Positions 6,269-11,788 of a stretch of 11,788 bases of DNA are shown in pieces. Location of the stretch: assembly GCA_937874455.1 (NCBI GenBank), contig CALNBE010000310.1:1-11788 (forward strand). Direction: 5' to 3'. Origin of the DNA: an uncultured Opitutia bacterium (GTDB taxonomy: Bacteria; Verrucomicrobiota; Verrucomicrobiia; Opitutales; UBA953). The notes under the pieces were generated by a model, which searched no databases, had not been told where the DNA came from, and worked only from the letters and a program-made list of their open reading frames with translations. A program made the position numbers and the translations under genes. How positions within the stretch are numbered: the first letter of the stretch is position 1; the number at the start of each line of letters is the position of its first letter.

Positions 6269-7321
6269 GGAAGGGGCCTTGCTCCGGTTGCTGGGGCGAC
6301 CCAGCGGGGTAGTTTCCCCTTCGTGCCAAACGCCAAAGGTCGTGTAGGCGATGGGCTGCTCGGGGATGCCAAATTCGTTGCGAAGCAGCTGCCCCACCAG
6401 CATGCGCATGCCTTCGGCTCCATCGTGCTCGTGGTTTTGGAAAATGCCGCTGAGATGGCCGCGCGGCGAGACGTCGGTGCCGACGAAGCTGAGGTTTTCC
6501 GGAATCTTCGCGGGGGAAATTTCGTTCTTTTCAATCATCTCATGGACCAAGCTGCTGATGATCACGTCCGGTTTTTCCTGCTCAATCCAGCGGGTGATTT
6601 GCTGGCCCGATGGTTTTTCCAAGATGAGCGGTGCCAGCCTTTGCCCGGCAGGGATGCTGTGTTGGCAGGCGAGATAGGCACCAAGAAACGCGCCCTGCAA
6701 CCGGGCGTTGTGAACCTCATGGATGGCGAAGCCGATGCGCTGGTAGCCGCGTTCGATCAGGTGCTCCATGGCAATGCGGAGCGAGCTGTATTGTCCGTTG
6801 GTGACGCGGTTGATAATCGGGCTGTGCAGACTGGCACCCAGGGCGACGACGCTGAAGCGGTCCCACTCCATTTCGAAGCTGGATTGTCCGGCGGGGAACG
6901 GAGCGATTAGCACGCCGCGAATCCCCCGGGCAGAGAGCACCTGGCTGAGCCGTTGCGGGGACATTGCGGAGTCCGAAAGATCAAAGGCGTCGATCTTATA
7001 CCCCTGCCGTTGCGCCTCGCGTTTAGCGCCAGCGTAAAAAGGGTCGGAGCCGTCGGCGGTACCCTCGTGCCCACTGGTGAGCGGGCGGGCGTGCAGGTAG
7101 GCAAGCACCTCGGCGCTGGAGGTGCGCTGGCTGGTGCGGAGGCGGGACATGACCGCCGATACGGCAAGATCCTGGACGTAGCCCATGCGGGCGGCCACGG
7201 CCTTGACGTGTTGAATGGTTTCGGGGCGCAAACGCGGATCACTGCGGAGGGCCATCGACACCGTGGCCAAGTCCCGCTTGGCTTCCTTTGCGACCATGCG
7301 CAGTGTGATTCTTGGGGGCAT
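6233..7321 (-). CDS. LacI-family transcriptional regulator
   Basis: The 362-residue product has a LacI-type helix-turn-helix at about residues 5-50 (ITLRMVAKEAKRDLATVSMAL, then RPETIQHVKAVAARMGY), followed by a periplasmic-binding-protein-like effector domain (from about 70 on: EVLAYLHAR, GVLIAPFPAGQ, IISSLVHEM, LSFVGTDVSPRGHLSGIFQ). The hinge reads DLAVSAVMSRLR instead of the classical RVAxxL type; this form is common, as I recall, in verrucomicrobial and planctomycete LacI proteins. The effector cannot be named; sugars are usual in the family. No transporter or glycosidase is adjacent, so the target may be itself, plsY or a distant locus. Its 3' end overlaps opcA by 36 nt. The start has no ribosome site; the leader is pyrimidine-rich. 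Confidence 0.9.
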   Translation of the reverse strand: MPPRITLRMVAKEAKRDLATVSMALRSDPRLRPETIQHVKAVAARMGYVQDLAVSAVMSRLRTSQRTSSAEVLAYLHARPLTSGHEGTADGSDPFYAGAKREAQRQGYKIDAFDLSDSAMSPQRLSQVLSARGIRGVLIAPFPAGQSSFEMEWDRFSVVALGASLHSPIINRVTNGQYSSLRIAMEHLIERGYQRIGFAIHEVHNARLQGAFLGAYLACQHSIPAGQRLAPLILEKPSGQQITRWIEQEKPDVIISSLVHEMIEKNEISPAKIPENLSFVGTDVSPRGHLSGIFQNHEHDGAEGMRMLVGQLLRNEFGIPEQPIAYTTFGVWHEGETTPLGRPSNRSKAPSSKEKRLGQGVR

Positions 7322-7331
7322 TTAACGTTTA
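7322..7331. promoter_or_regulatory. Possible LacI-type operator at the regulator's own start
   Basis: TTAACGTTTA has the central AACGTT (7324-7329) with a symmetric outer T/A pair, the CpG-centred layout common in LacI-family operators. It abuts the regulator's start codon, and a -10-like TATTAT (reverse strand, 7360-7365) lies upstream. This would suit autorepression. The site is short and its outer half-sites are poor, so this is weak. Confidence 0.2.
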
Positions 7332-7352
7332 TGTTTAAGGAAAGGAGAAAAG

Positions 7353-7475
7353 ATGCGAAATAATACAAGATTAACAGTTAGATTACAGGGGAGTAATCCA
7401 TCGGAGGGGGTGGCTGCGGGTGGGAGTCAGCGCTGGGCATGGAGCGGAGGAAATTTCGCCCTTTTCATACTTTGA
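7353..7475 (+). CDS. Possible small ORF (40 aa) upstream of plsY
   Basis: ATG 7353 is preceded by AAAGGAG with GGAG at 7344-7347 and 5-nt spacing, the best Shine-Dalgarno match I see in the window, where real genes mostly lack one. The frame runs to TGA 7473-7475 and encodes MRNNTRLTVRLQGSNPSEGV followed by a Gly/Ala/Trp-containing second half ending LFIL. There is no signal peptide or known motif, and no run of one amino acid suggesting classical attenuation. It sits in the 184-nt gap between divergent lacI and plsY, ending 30 nt before plsY. It could be a leader peptide or chance. Confidence 0.25.
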   Translation: MRNNTRLTVRLQGSNPSEGVAAGGSQRWAWSGGNFALFIL

Positions 7476-7505
7476 AAACCCCGTAGCTTGCGCGTTTTCC
7501 CTGCC

Positions 7506-8162
7506 ATGAGTCCCTCCTTTCTGCTTCCGATTGTTGCCTTGCTGGCTGGTTACTTGCTGGGCTCGATTTCCTTTGCGGTGATTGTGGCGCGGCGGCATGG
7601 CATCGATATCCTGAAAGCCGGCAGCGGCAATCCCGGCGCGACGAATGTGAAGCGGGTGTGCGGGAAGGGGCCGGGCAATTTGGTGTTCGGGCTGGATGTG
7701 TTGAAGGGCGCGGTGGCTTCGGGCTGGCCGCTGGTGGCGGCGGGTGCGGCGCATTTGGCCGGATGGGAAATTGCCGCGCAGGCGGTTTTGTATGCGCAGT
7801 TGGCGGGTTTTGCCGGCGCGGTGCTGGGGCATTGTTTTTCAATTTTTTTGAAATTTCGCGGAGGAAAAGGCGTGGCGGTGAGTGTTGGCGGCCTGTGCGG
7901 CGCGCTGCCACCGTGTCTGGCGGTGAGCGCGGTGGTGTGGCTGGTGACGTATTTTTCCACGCGCTACGTTTCTCTCGCCTCGTTGCTGGGGGGGATTTCC
8001 CTGCCGATCACCGCCTACTGGGTGTGGGGAGCGCATGATGTGCGCTTCGGTCTGTGCGTGGCGATTACCGCCTTCATCATTTTTACCCATCGCGGCAACA
8101 TTGCCCGGCTGTTGCGCGGGGAGGAAAACCGCTTTGCGAAGAAAAAGGCGGACGGGGAATAA
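7506..8162 (+). CDS. plsY: Acyl-phosphate:glycerol-3-phosphate acyltransferase
   Basis: PlsY is an integral membrane enzyme that moves an acyl group from acyl-phosphate to glycerol 3-phosphate, giving lysophosphatidic acid, the first step of phospholipid synthesis; its partner PlsX is not in the window. The 218-residue product has several hydrophobic segments (about 5-27, 58-83, 94-115, 133-152, 156-175, 181-194). The three family motifs are present: GSGNPGATNV (39-48), LDVLKG (63-68) with GHCFSIFLKFRGGKGVA (108-124), and THRGNIARLL (194-203). ATG 7506 is preferred over the in-frame TTG 7488 because the family begins with the first helix. No ribosome site is visible; the leader GTTTTCCCTGCC is pyrimidine-rich. 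It ends 6 nt before the stop of the convergent ArsR-methyltransferase gene. Confidence 0.95.
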   Translation: MSPSFLLPIVALLAGYLLGSISFAVIVARRHGIDILKAGSGNPGATNVKRVCGKGPGNLVFGLDVLKGAVASGWPLVAAGAAHLAGWEIAAQAVLYAQLAGFAGAVLGHCFSIFLKFRGGKGVAVSVGGLCGALPPCLAVSAVVWLVTYFSTRYVSLASLLGGISLPITAYWVWGAHDVRFGLCVAITAFIIFTHRGNIARLLRGEENRFAKKKADGE

Positions 8163-8168
8163 GGGGCG

Positions 8169-9110
8169 CTATCTGGCCTTGGGTTTGGTGGCGCTGGCGA
8201 GGAGGGTTTCGAAATACGGTGGCAATTCCTCGCGGGAGACAATCCGGGCCTGCACCTGCTGGAACCCGGCTCGGTTGAGCCAGTCGCAGAGGTGGTTTTC
8301 CGAGAAGCCGAGCCATTGGTCGGCGTAGAGTTCGCGGGCTTTTTCGAAAGTGTGCTGGCGCAGGTCGAGAACCAACAGCTTTCCTCCGGGGCGAAGAATG
8401 CGGCAGGCCTCGCGGAGGGCTTTTTCGGGATGCCGCGCGTGGTGCAGAGCCTGGCTGAGGAGGGCGAGATCGACGCTGTCGTCGGGCAAAGGAACTTCCT
8501 CGATGTCGCCGAGCTGGTATTCCAGATTTTGGATGCCGTGTTTTTCCGCCAACTGGCGGCCCACCTCGACCATACGCGGGGAATTGTCGATGCAGTGGAC
8601 GAATTCCGCTTGCCGGGCGAGCAGTTGGGAGATGACACCTTCGCCTGCGCCGAGGTCGGCGATGCGGATGCGCGGCACCAGTTGGAAGAGCAGGTGGCCG
8701 ATGGCCTCCCAGGAGCGGCCCGGGCAATAATTTTTCCCGAGGCGTCCGGCGACGGAGTTGAAGTATTCCTCGGACTGATGGCGGCGCTTTTCGATAATGC
8801 GGGCGAGGTTGTTCAGGTCGGCCTTGATTTCCGGTTCGTGGGCCACAGAGCCGAAAGAGGTCGTGATGACTGCGCGGATGGACGCGGGCAGGTCCTCGTG
8901 CAGTGAGTAGAAGGTTTTTTTCCCGTCGCGCCGATCGAAGACCAGCTCGGCTTGGCGGAGCAGGGCGAGGTGGGAGGAAATGCGGGACTGGCCCATTTCG
9001 AGAATTTCCTGGAGCTCGTTGACCGCGAGTTCCTCCTGCCCGACGAGGCGCAAAATGCGCAATCGGGTGGGATCGGAGAGAATTTTAATGGTGTCCCAAG
9101 GCGAGGGCAT
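8169..9110 (-). CDS. ArsR-type winged-helix regulator fused to a SAM-dependent methyltransferase
   Basis: Residues about 5-70 form an ArsR-type winged helix (IKILSDPTRLRILRLV, then QSRISSHLALLRQAELVFDRRDGKKTFYSL). A helical linker (about 90-120) leads to a class I methyltransferase domain with motif I ADLGAGEG (151-158), the acidic end of strand 2 at D175, GDIEEVPLPD (201-210), and LRPGGKLLVLDL (239-250). This two-domain fusion recurs in bacteria, often near methionine or SAM-cycle genes; none is adjacent here. The metal-binding ELCVCDL of arsenic sensors is LAVNEL here, so thiol metal sensing at that site is unlikely, and control by SAM or SAH is a reasonable inference. ATG 9110 is chosen because MPSPWDTIKILSDPTRL is the family-like beginning; ATG 9146 would add 12 residues. 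It lies 66 nt downstream of the aminotransferase on the same strand. Confidence 0.92.
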   Translation of the reverse strand: MPSPWDTIKILSDPTRLRILRLVGQEELAVNELQEILEMGQSRISSHLALLRQAELVFDRRDGKKTFYSLHEDLPASIRAVITTSFGSVAHEPEIKADLNNLARIIEKRRHQSEEYFNSVAGRLGKNYCPGRSWEAIGHLLFQLVPRIRIADLGAGEGVISQLLARQAEFVHCIDNSPRMVEVGRQLAEKHGIQNLEYQLGDIEEVPLPDDSVDLALLSQALHHARHPEKALREACRILRPGGKLLVLDLRQHTFEKARELYADQWLGFSENHLCDWLNRAGFQQVQARIVSREELPPYFETLLASATKPKAR

Positions 9111-9176
9111 GGGGGCGAGTCGAAAGGGGATTTTTTTCCTCCGCAAGGCGCAAATGCCGGCAGAGGAAAAGAAGAG

Positions 9177-10358
9177 TTAGGCGGTGGTTTTTTGTCGGGC
9201 GTCGAGGAAGCGGCCAATGCGGTCGCCGGCCTGGATGATGTTTTCGTAACTGGTGGAGAAGCTGGCGCGACAGAAGCCGGCGCCACCTGGTCCGAAGGCG
9301 GTGCCGGGCACCATGGCGACCTTTTGCGCCTGGAGCAGTTGCTGGGCGAAGGAAAGGGAGTCGAGCCCGGTGGGAGAAATGTCGGGAAAGGCGTAGAAGG
9401 CCCCGCGCGGCAGGTGGCAGGGGAGGCCCAGTTCGTTGAAGCGGCGCACGATGAGGTCGCGCCGCTCCCGGTACTTGTCCCGCATGTGCAGCATGGCGTC
9501 CCGGCCGTGCAGGAGTGCCTCGACCGCGGCTTCCTGGCTGGCGATGGGGGCGCACATGATGGCGTATTGGTGGATTTTCAGAAGTGCGTCGATGACCCCG
9601 GCCGGGCCGCAGGCGTAGCCGACGCGGAATCCGGTCATCGCAAAAGCCTTGGAGAATCCGTGGAGGAAAATGGTGCGTTCGCGCATGCCGGGCAGGCTGG
9701 CGATGCTGGTGTGCGCCCCGTCAAAGGTGAGTTCGGAGTAAATTTCGTCGCTGAGCACCAGCAGGTCTTTTTCCTGGGCGAAGGCGGCGATTTCGGCGAG
9801 CAGTTCGCGACTGGCGGTGCCGCCGGTCGGGTTGGTTGGAAAGTTGAGCAGTAGCGCCTTGCAGCCCGGTTGCCAGGCGGCGCGGAGTGCTGTGGCGGTC
9901 AGGGCGAATTTTTCCCGGGCGGAAGTCTGCACCGCGATGGCCTCGGCGTGGCAGAGTTTGATGCTGGGAGAGTAGGAGACGTAGCAGGGCTCGTGGTAGA
10001 GCACTTTGTCGCCGGGGTTGAGGACGGCGCGCAGCACCATGTCGAGCGCCTCGGAGACGCCGATGGTGGTGACGATTTCGGTCTCGGGATTGTAGCTGAC
10101 GCGGTAGTTTTGCTCCACGTAGCCGGAGATGGCGTCGCGGAGGGATTTCAGGCCGCGGTTGTCGGTGTAGCTGGTTTTGCCCTTTTCGAGCGCCTGGATG
10201 GCGGCATCGCGGATGGCGTAGGGCGTGATGAAATCGGGCTCGCCGATGCCGAGGGAAATGGCGTCGCGCATTTGCGAGACGATGGCGAAGAAGTCGCGGA
10301 TGCCGGACTTCGGCAGCCCTTGGACATGCCGGGCCACGAAGCGGGAGGAGTCGTCCAT
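9177..10358 (-). CDS. alaT: Class I PLP-dependent aminotransferase, AlaT (YugH)-like
   Basis: The 393-residue product is a fold-type I aminotransferase expected to act in the cytoplasm. LGIGEPDF (36-43) binds the substrate end, NFPTNPTG (172-179) holds the PLP-contacting N176, SDEIYSELTF (203-212) holds D204 and Y207, and HGFSKAFAMTGFRVGY (233-248) carries the Schiff-base K237. R364 in GFCRASFS is the substrate carboxylate arginine. Long stretches (KIHQYAIMCAP, GAFYAFPDI, VAMVPGTAFGP) closely resemble B. subtilis YugH/AlaT as I recall it, and the upstream gene resembles its partner AlaR. Alanine-glutamate transamination is thus the best guess, but related enzymes act on aspartate or aromatic residues. 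The gap to the upstream regulator is 12 nt. The start is preceded by CTTCCTCCG, not a ribosome site. Confidence 0.93.
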   Translation of the reverse strand: MDDSSRFVARHVQGLPKSGIRDFFAIVSQMRDAISLGIGEPDFITPYAIRDAAIQALEKGKTSYTDNRGLKSLRDAISGYVEQNYRVSYNPETEIVTTIGVSEALDMVLRAVLNPGDKVLYHEPCYVSYSPSIKLCHAEAIAVQTSAREKFALTATALRAAWQPGCKALLLNFPTNPTGGTASRELLAEIAAFAQEKDLLVLSDEIYSELTFDGAHTSIASLPGMRERTIFLHGFSKAFAMTGFRVGYACGPAGVIDALLKIHQYAIMCAPIASQEAAVEALLHGRDAMLHMRDKYRERRDLIVRRFNELGLPCHLPRGAFYAFPDISPTGLDSLSFAQQLLQAQKVAMVPGTAFGPGGAGFCRASFSTSYENIIQAGDRIGRFLDARQKTTA

Positions 10359-10370
10359 CGGAGGAAGTTT

Positions 10371-10853
10371 TTACGGGCTGACGACGGGCTTGTCCGGGTC
10401 GATGCGGCCGTTGTTGAGGACGTAGCCCTGCTCCTTGTAGGCGCGGAGCATGAAGCAGGTGGCGGTGGACTGGACGCCTTCGATTTTGGCGAGGCGTTCG
10501 TGGACAAAGGCGGCGACCTTGCGCAGGTTTTGATCCTTTACCATGACGAGCAGGTCGAAGGCGCCGGAGAGAAGGTAGCAGGTTTCGACCTGCTCGAAGC
10601 GGCTGATGCGCTCGGCGATGTGGTCGTAGCCGAAGCCGCCCTCGGGGCGGACCTTGACCTCGATGAGGGCGCGCACCACCTTGTCTTCGTCGAAGGACGG
10701 GTTGAGCACGGCGCGCCAGCCGAGGAAAACGCCCTCATTTTTCAGCGCCGCGAGTTGCGCGTCCACCTCCGCCTGGGGAAGTGCCAGGATTTGCGCGAGC
10801 TGGGCGGCGTCGAGCGGTTCGCCTTCGAGGAGGAGTTTGAGGACGGCATTCAT
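10371..10853 (-). CDS. alaR: Lrp/AsnC-family regulator, AlaR (YugG)-like
   Basis: The 160-residue product fits the family length. Residues about 5-48 form the helix-turn-helix part (LDAAQLAQILALPQAEVDAQ, then LKNEGVFLGWRAVLNP); about 60-138 form the RAM ligand-binding and oligomerisation domain, with IEVKVRPEGGFGYDHIAERI (64-83), CYLLSGAFDLLVMV (92-105) and STATCFMLRAYK (129-140). The family binds amino acids and usually forms octamers. RAM sequence and the C-terminal VVSP match B. subtilis YugG/AlaR as I recall it, as does the position directly upstream of an alaT-like gene. Control of the aminotransferase by alanine is inferred. The N-terminal helix is slightly short relative to typical Lrp. 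It lies 30 nt after the DAHP synthase gene; no ribosome site precedes it. Confidence 0.9.
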   Translation of the reverse strand: MNAVLKLLLEGEPLDAAQLAQILALPQAEVDAQLAALKNEGVFLGWRAVLNPSFDEDKVVRALIEVKVRPEGGFGYDHIAERISRFEQVETCYLLSGAFDLLVMVKDQNLRKVAAFVHERLAKIEGVQSTATCFMLRAYKEQGYVLNNGRIDPDKPVVSP

Positions 10854-10883
10854 GGTTTGTCGGGTGTGGCGCGGGGCCGGTTT

Positions 10884-11788
10884 TTATTGGAGTGAACGGC
10901 GCTGGCGCACGGCCCCGGCCAGTTGGTCGAGGACGGGGAGCGTTTGTTCAAAGGAAATGCAGGCATCGGTGATGCTCTGGCCGTAGAGGGATTTTTCCGC
11001 CCCTGCGTAGTCCTGGCGTCCGGCGACCAGATTGCTTTCGAGCATCACGCCGACGATGGCGCGGGAGCCGGAGGAAATTTGTCCGGCAATGTCGGCGGCG
11101 ACCGCCGGCTGGCGGTTGTGATCCTTGGAGCTGTTGCCGTGGGAGCAGTCGATGACCACGTAGCCCGGCTGGCCGGCTTTTTCGAGGAGGGCGACGGCGC
11201 TGGCGACGTGTTCGGCCTGATAGTTTGGGCCGGTGCGGGAGCCGCCGCGAAGAATGACGTGGGCGTCGTTGTTGCCTGCGGTCTCAAAAATCGCGGCGAC
11301 GCCGTCTTTGGTGACGGAGGGGAACCAGTGGGAGTGTTTGGCGGAGCAAACCGCGTCCACCGCCATCTGGACATTGCCGGAGGTGCCGTTTTTGAAACCG
11401 ATCGGCATGGAGAGCCCGGAGGAAAGTTCGCGGTGGATCTGGCTTTCGGTGGTGCGGGCACCGATGGCTCCGTAGCAGACCAAGTCGGCGAGGAATTGCG
11501 GGGTGATGGTGTCGAGGAATTCCGTCGCGGTGGGGATGCCGGTTTTGATGATGTTGAGCAGCAACTGGCGGGCGATGCGCAACCCTTGGTTGATCTGGAA
11601 ACTGCCGTCGATGAAGGGGTCGTTGACCAGCCCCTTCCAGCCGACCACGGTGCGGGGTTTTTCAAAGTAAACCCGCATCACCAGATAGAGGTCCTGCTCG
11701 TATTTTTTGAGCAGGGGCAGCAGGCGAGTGGCGTATTCCTCCGCGGCTTTGGGGTCGTGAATGGAGCAAGGGCCGGTGACTACAACAA
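10884..11788 (-). CDS. aroG: 3-deoxy-7-phosphoheptulonate (DAHP) synthase, class I (N-terminus outside window)
   Basis: This enzyme condenses phosphoenolpyruvate and erythrose 4-phosphate, the first step of the shikimate pathway to aromatic amino acids. The frame stays open to the right edge and encodes 300 residues, beginning VVVTGPCSIHDP; about 55-60 N-terminal residues are outside. Conserved stretches include MRVYFEKPRTVVGWKGLVND, GAIGARTTESQIHRELSSGL, GFKNGTSGN, HVILRGG, DCSHGNSSKDH, ESNLVAG and YGQSITDACI, all diagnostic of the AroF/G/H type. It shares features with each E. coli isozyme, so the feedback effector cannot be read off, and the symbol denotes the family only. It starts the visible - strand group and supplies no direct substrate to the alanine genes; erythrose 4-phosphate links it loosely to zwf metabolism. 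Incomplete at the edge, not truncated as far as visible. Confidence 0.95.
   Translation of the reverse strand, partial: VVVTGPCSIHDPKAAEEYATRLLPLLKKYEQDLYLVMRVYFEKPRTVVGWKGLVNDPFIDGSFQINQGLRIARQLLLNIIKTGIPTATEFLDTITPQFLADLVCYGAIGARTTESQIHRELSSGLSMPIGFKNGTSGNVQMAVDAVCSAKHSHWFPSVTKDGVAAIFETAGNNDAHVILRGGSRTGPNYQAEHVASAVALLEKAGQPGYVVIDCSHGNSSKDHNRQPAVAADIAGQISSGSRAIVGVMLESNLVAGRQDYAGAEKSLYGQSITDACISFEQTLPVLDQLAGAVRQRRSLQ

Noticed and set aside
8952..9854. 300-codon open frame on + opposite the aminotransferase and ArsR fusion
   Set aside because: It is a Gly/Glu-rich shadow frame with no family features.
9870..10895. 341-codon open frame on + opposite alaT, alaR and the end of aroG
   Set aside because: It is Gly/Ala/Asp/Val-rich, as expected for the shadow of three well-supported genes whose C-ended codons suppress stops on the other strand; it crosses three gene boundaries.
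1..11788. CRISPR array, insertion sequence, prophage or toxin-antitoxin pair
   Set aside because: No regularly spaced repeats, transposase or integrase motifs, terminal inverted repeats or recognised toxin and antitoxin genes were found on either strand.

Overview
The window looks like a chromosomal stretch from a GC-rich, Gram-negative bacterium. A KDO transferase (lipid A core synthesis) points to an LPS outer membrane. Three traits together suggest Verrucomicrobiota, probably the Opitutales side: a LacI-type regulator with the atypical hinge of that group, an ArsR-methyltransferase fusion, and gene starts that mostly lack a Shine-Dalgarno sequence. That taxonomic placement is inference; no rRNA or marker gene is present. 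All genes are household or metabolic, and I see no insertion sequence, phage gene, CRISPR array, tRNA or rRNA.

Layout, left to right. At 3-197 is the 3' end of an unrecognised gene, followed by alr (alanine racemase, +). alr converges on waaA (-) with a 7-nt overlap. Next comes a 443-485 nt AT-rich gap with no convincing gene (2737 to the yraN start). It holds promoter-like boxes, a perfect palindrome and two strong RNA hairpins, the second looking like a rho-independent terminator pointing rightwards. A + strand operon follows: yraN, zwf and opcA, i.e. a YraN-family nuclease-like protein, glucose-6-phosphate dehydrogenase and its assembly factor. opcA ends inside the 3' end of a convergent lacI-family regulator (-). 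lacI is divergent from plsY (+, acyl-phosphate glycerol-3-phosphate acyltransferase), and a possible 40-codon small ORF lies between them. plsY converges on a tightly packed - strand group, listed here in transcription order: a DAHP synthase (cut by the window end), an Lrp/AsnC regulator, a class I aminotransferase and an ArsR-methyltransferase fusion.

How the genes fit together. zwf and opcA form the entry to the oxidative pentose phosphate pathway, with OpcA expected to assemble or activate the dehydrogenase. The Lrp-type regulator and the aminotransferase closely resemble, from memory of the sequences, the Bacillus subtilis AlaR/AlaT (YugG/YugH) pair, so alanine synthesis is the best guess for them. 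alr, about 9 kb away, would use L-alanine for peptidoglycan. waaA and plsY serve the envelope.

Most of the window is ordinary. The least explained sequence is the AT-rich gap before yraN-zwf-opcA, which probably encodes a small RNA or an attenuated leader.
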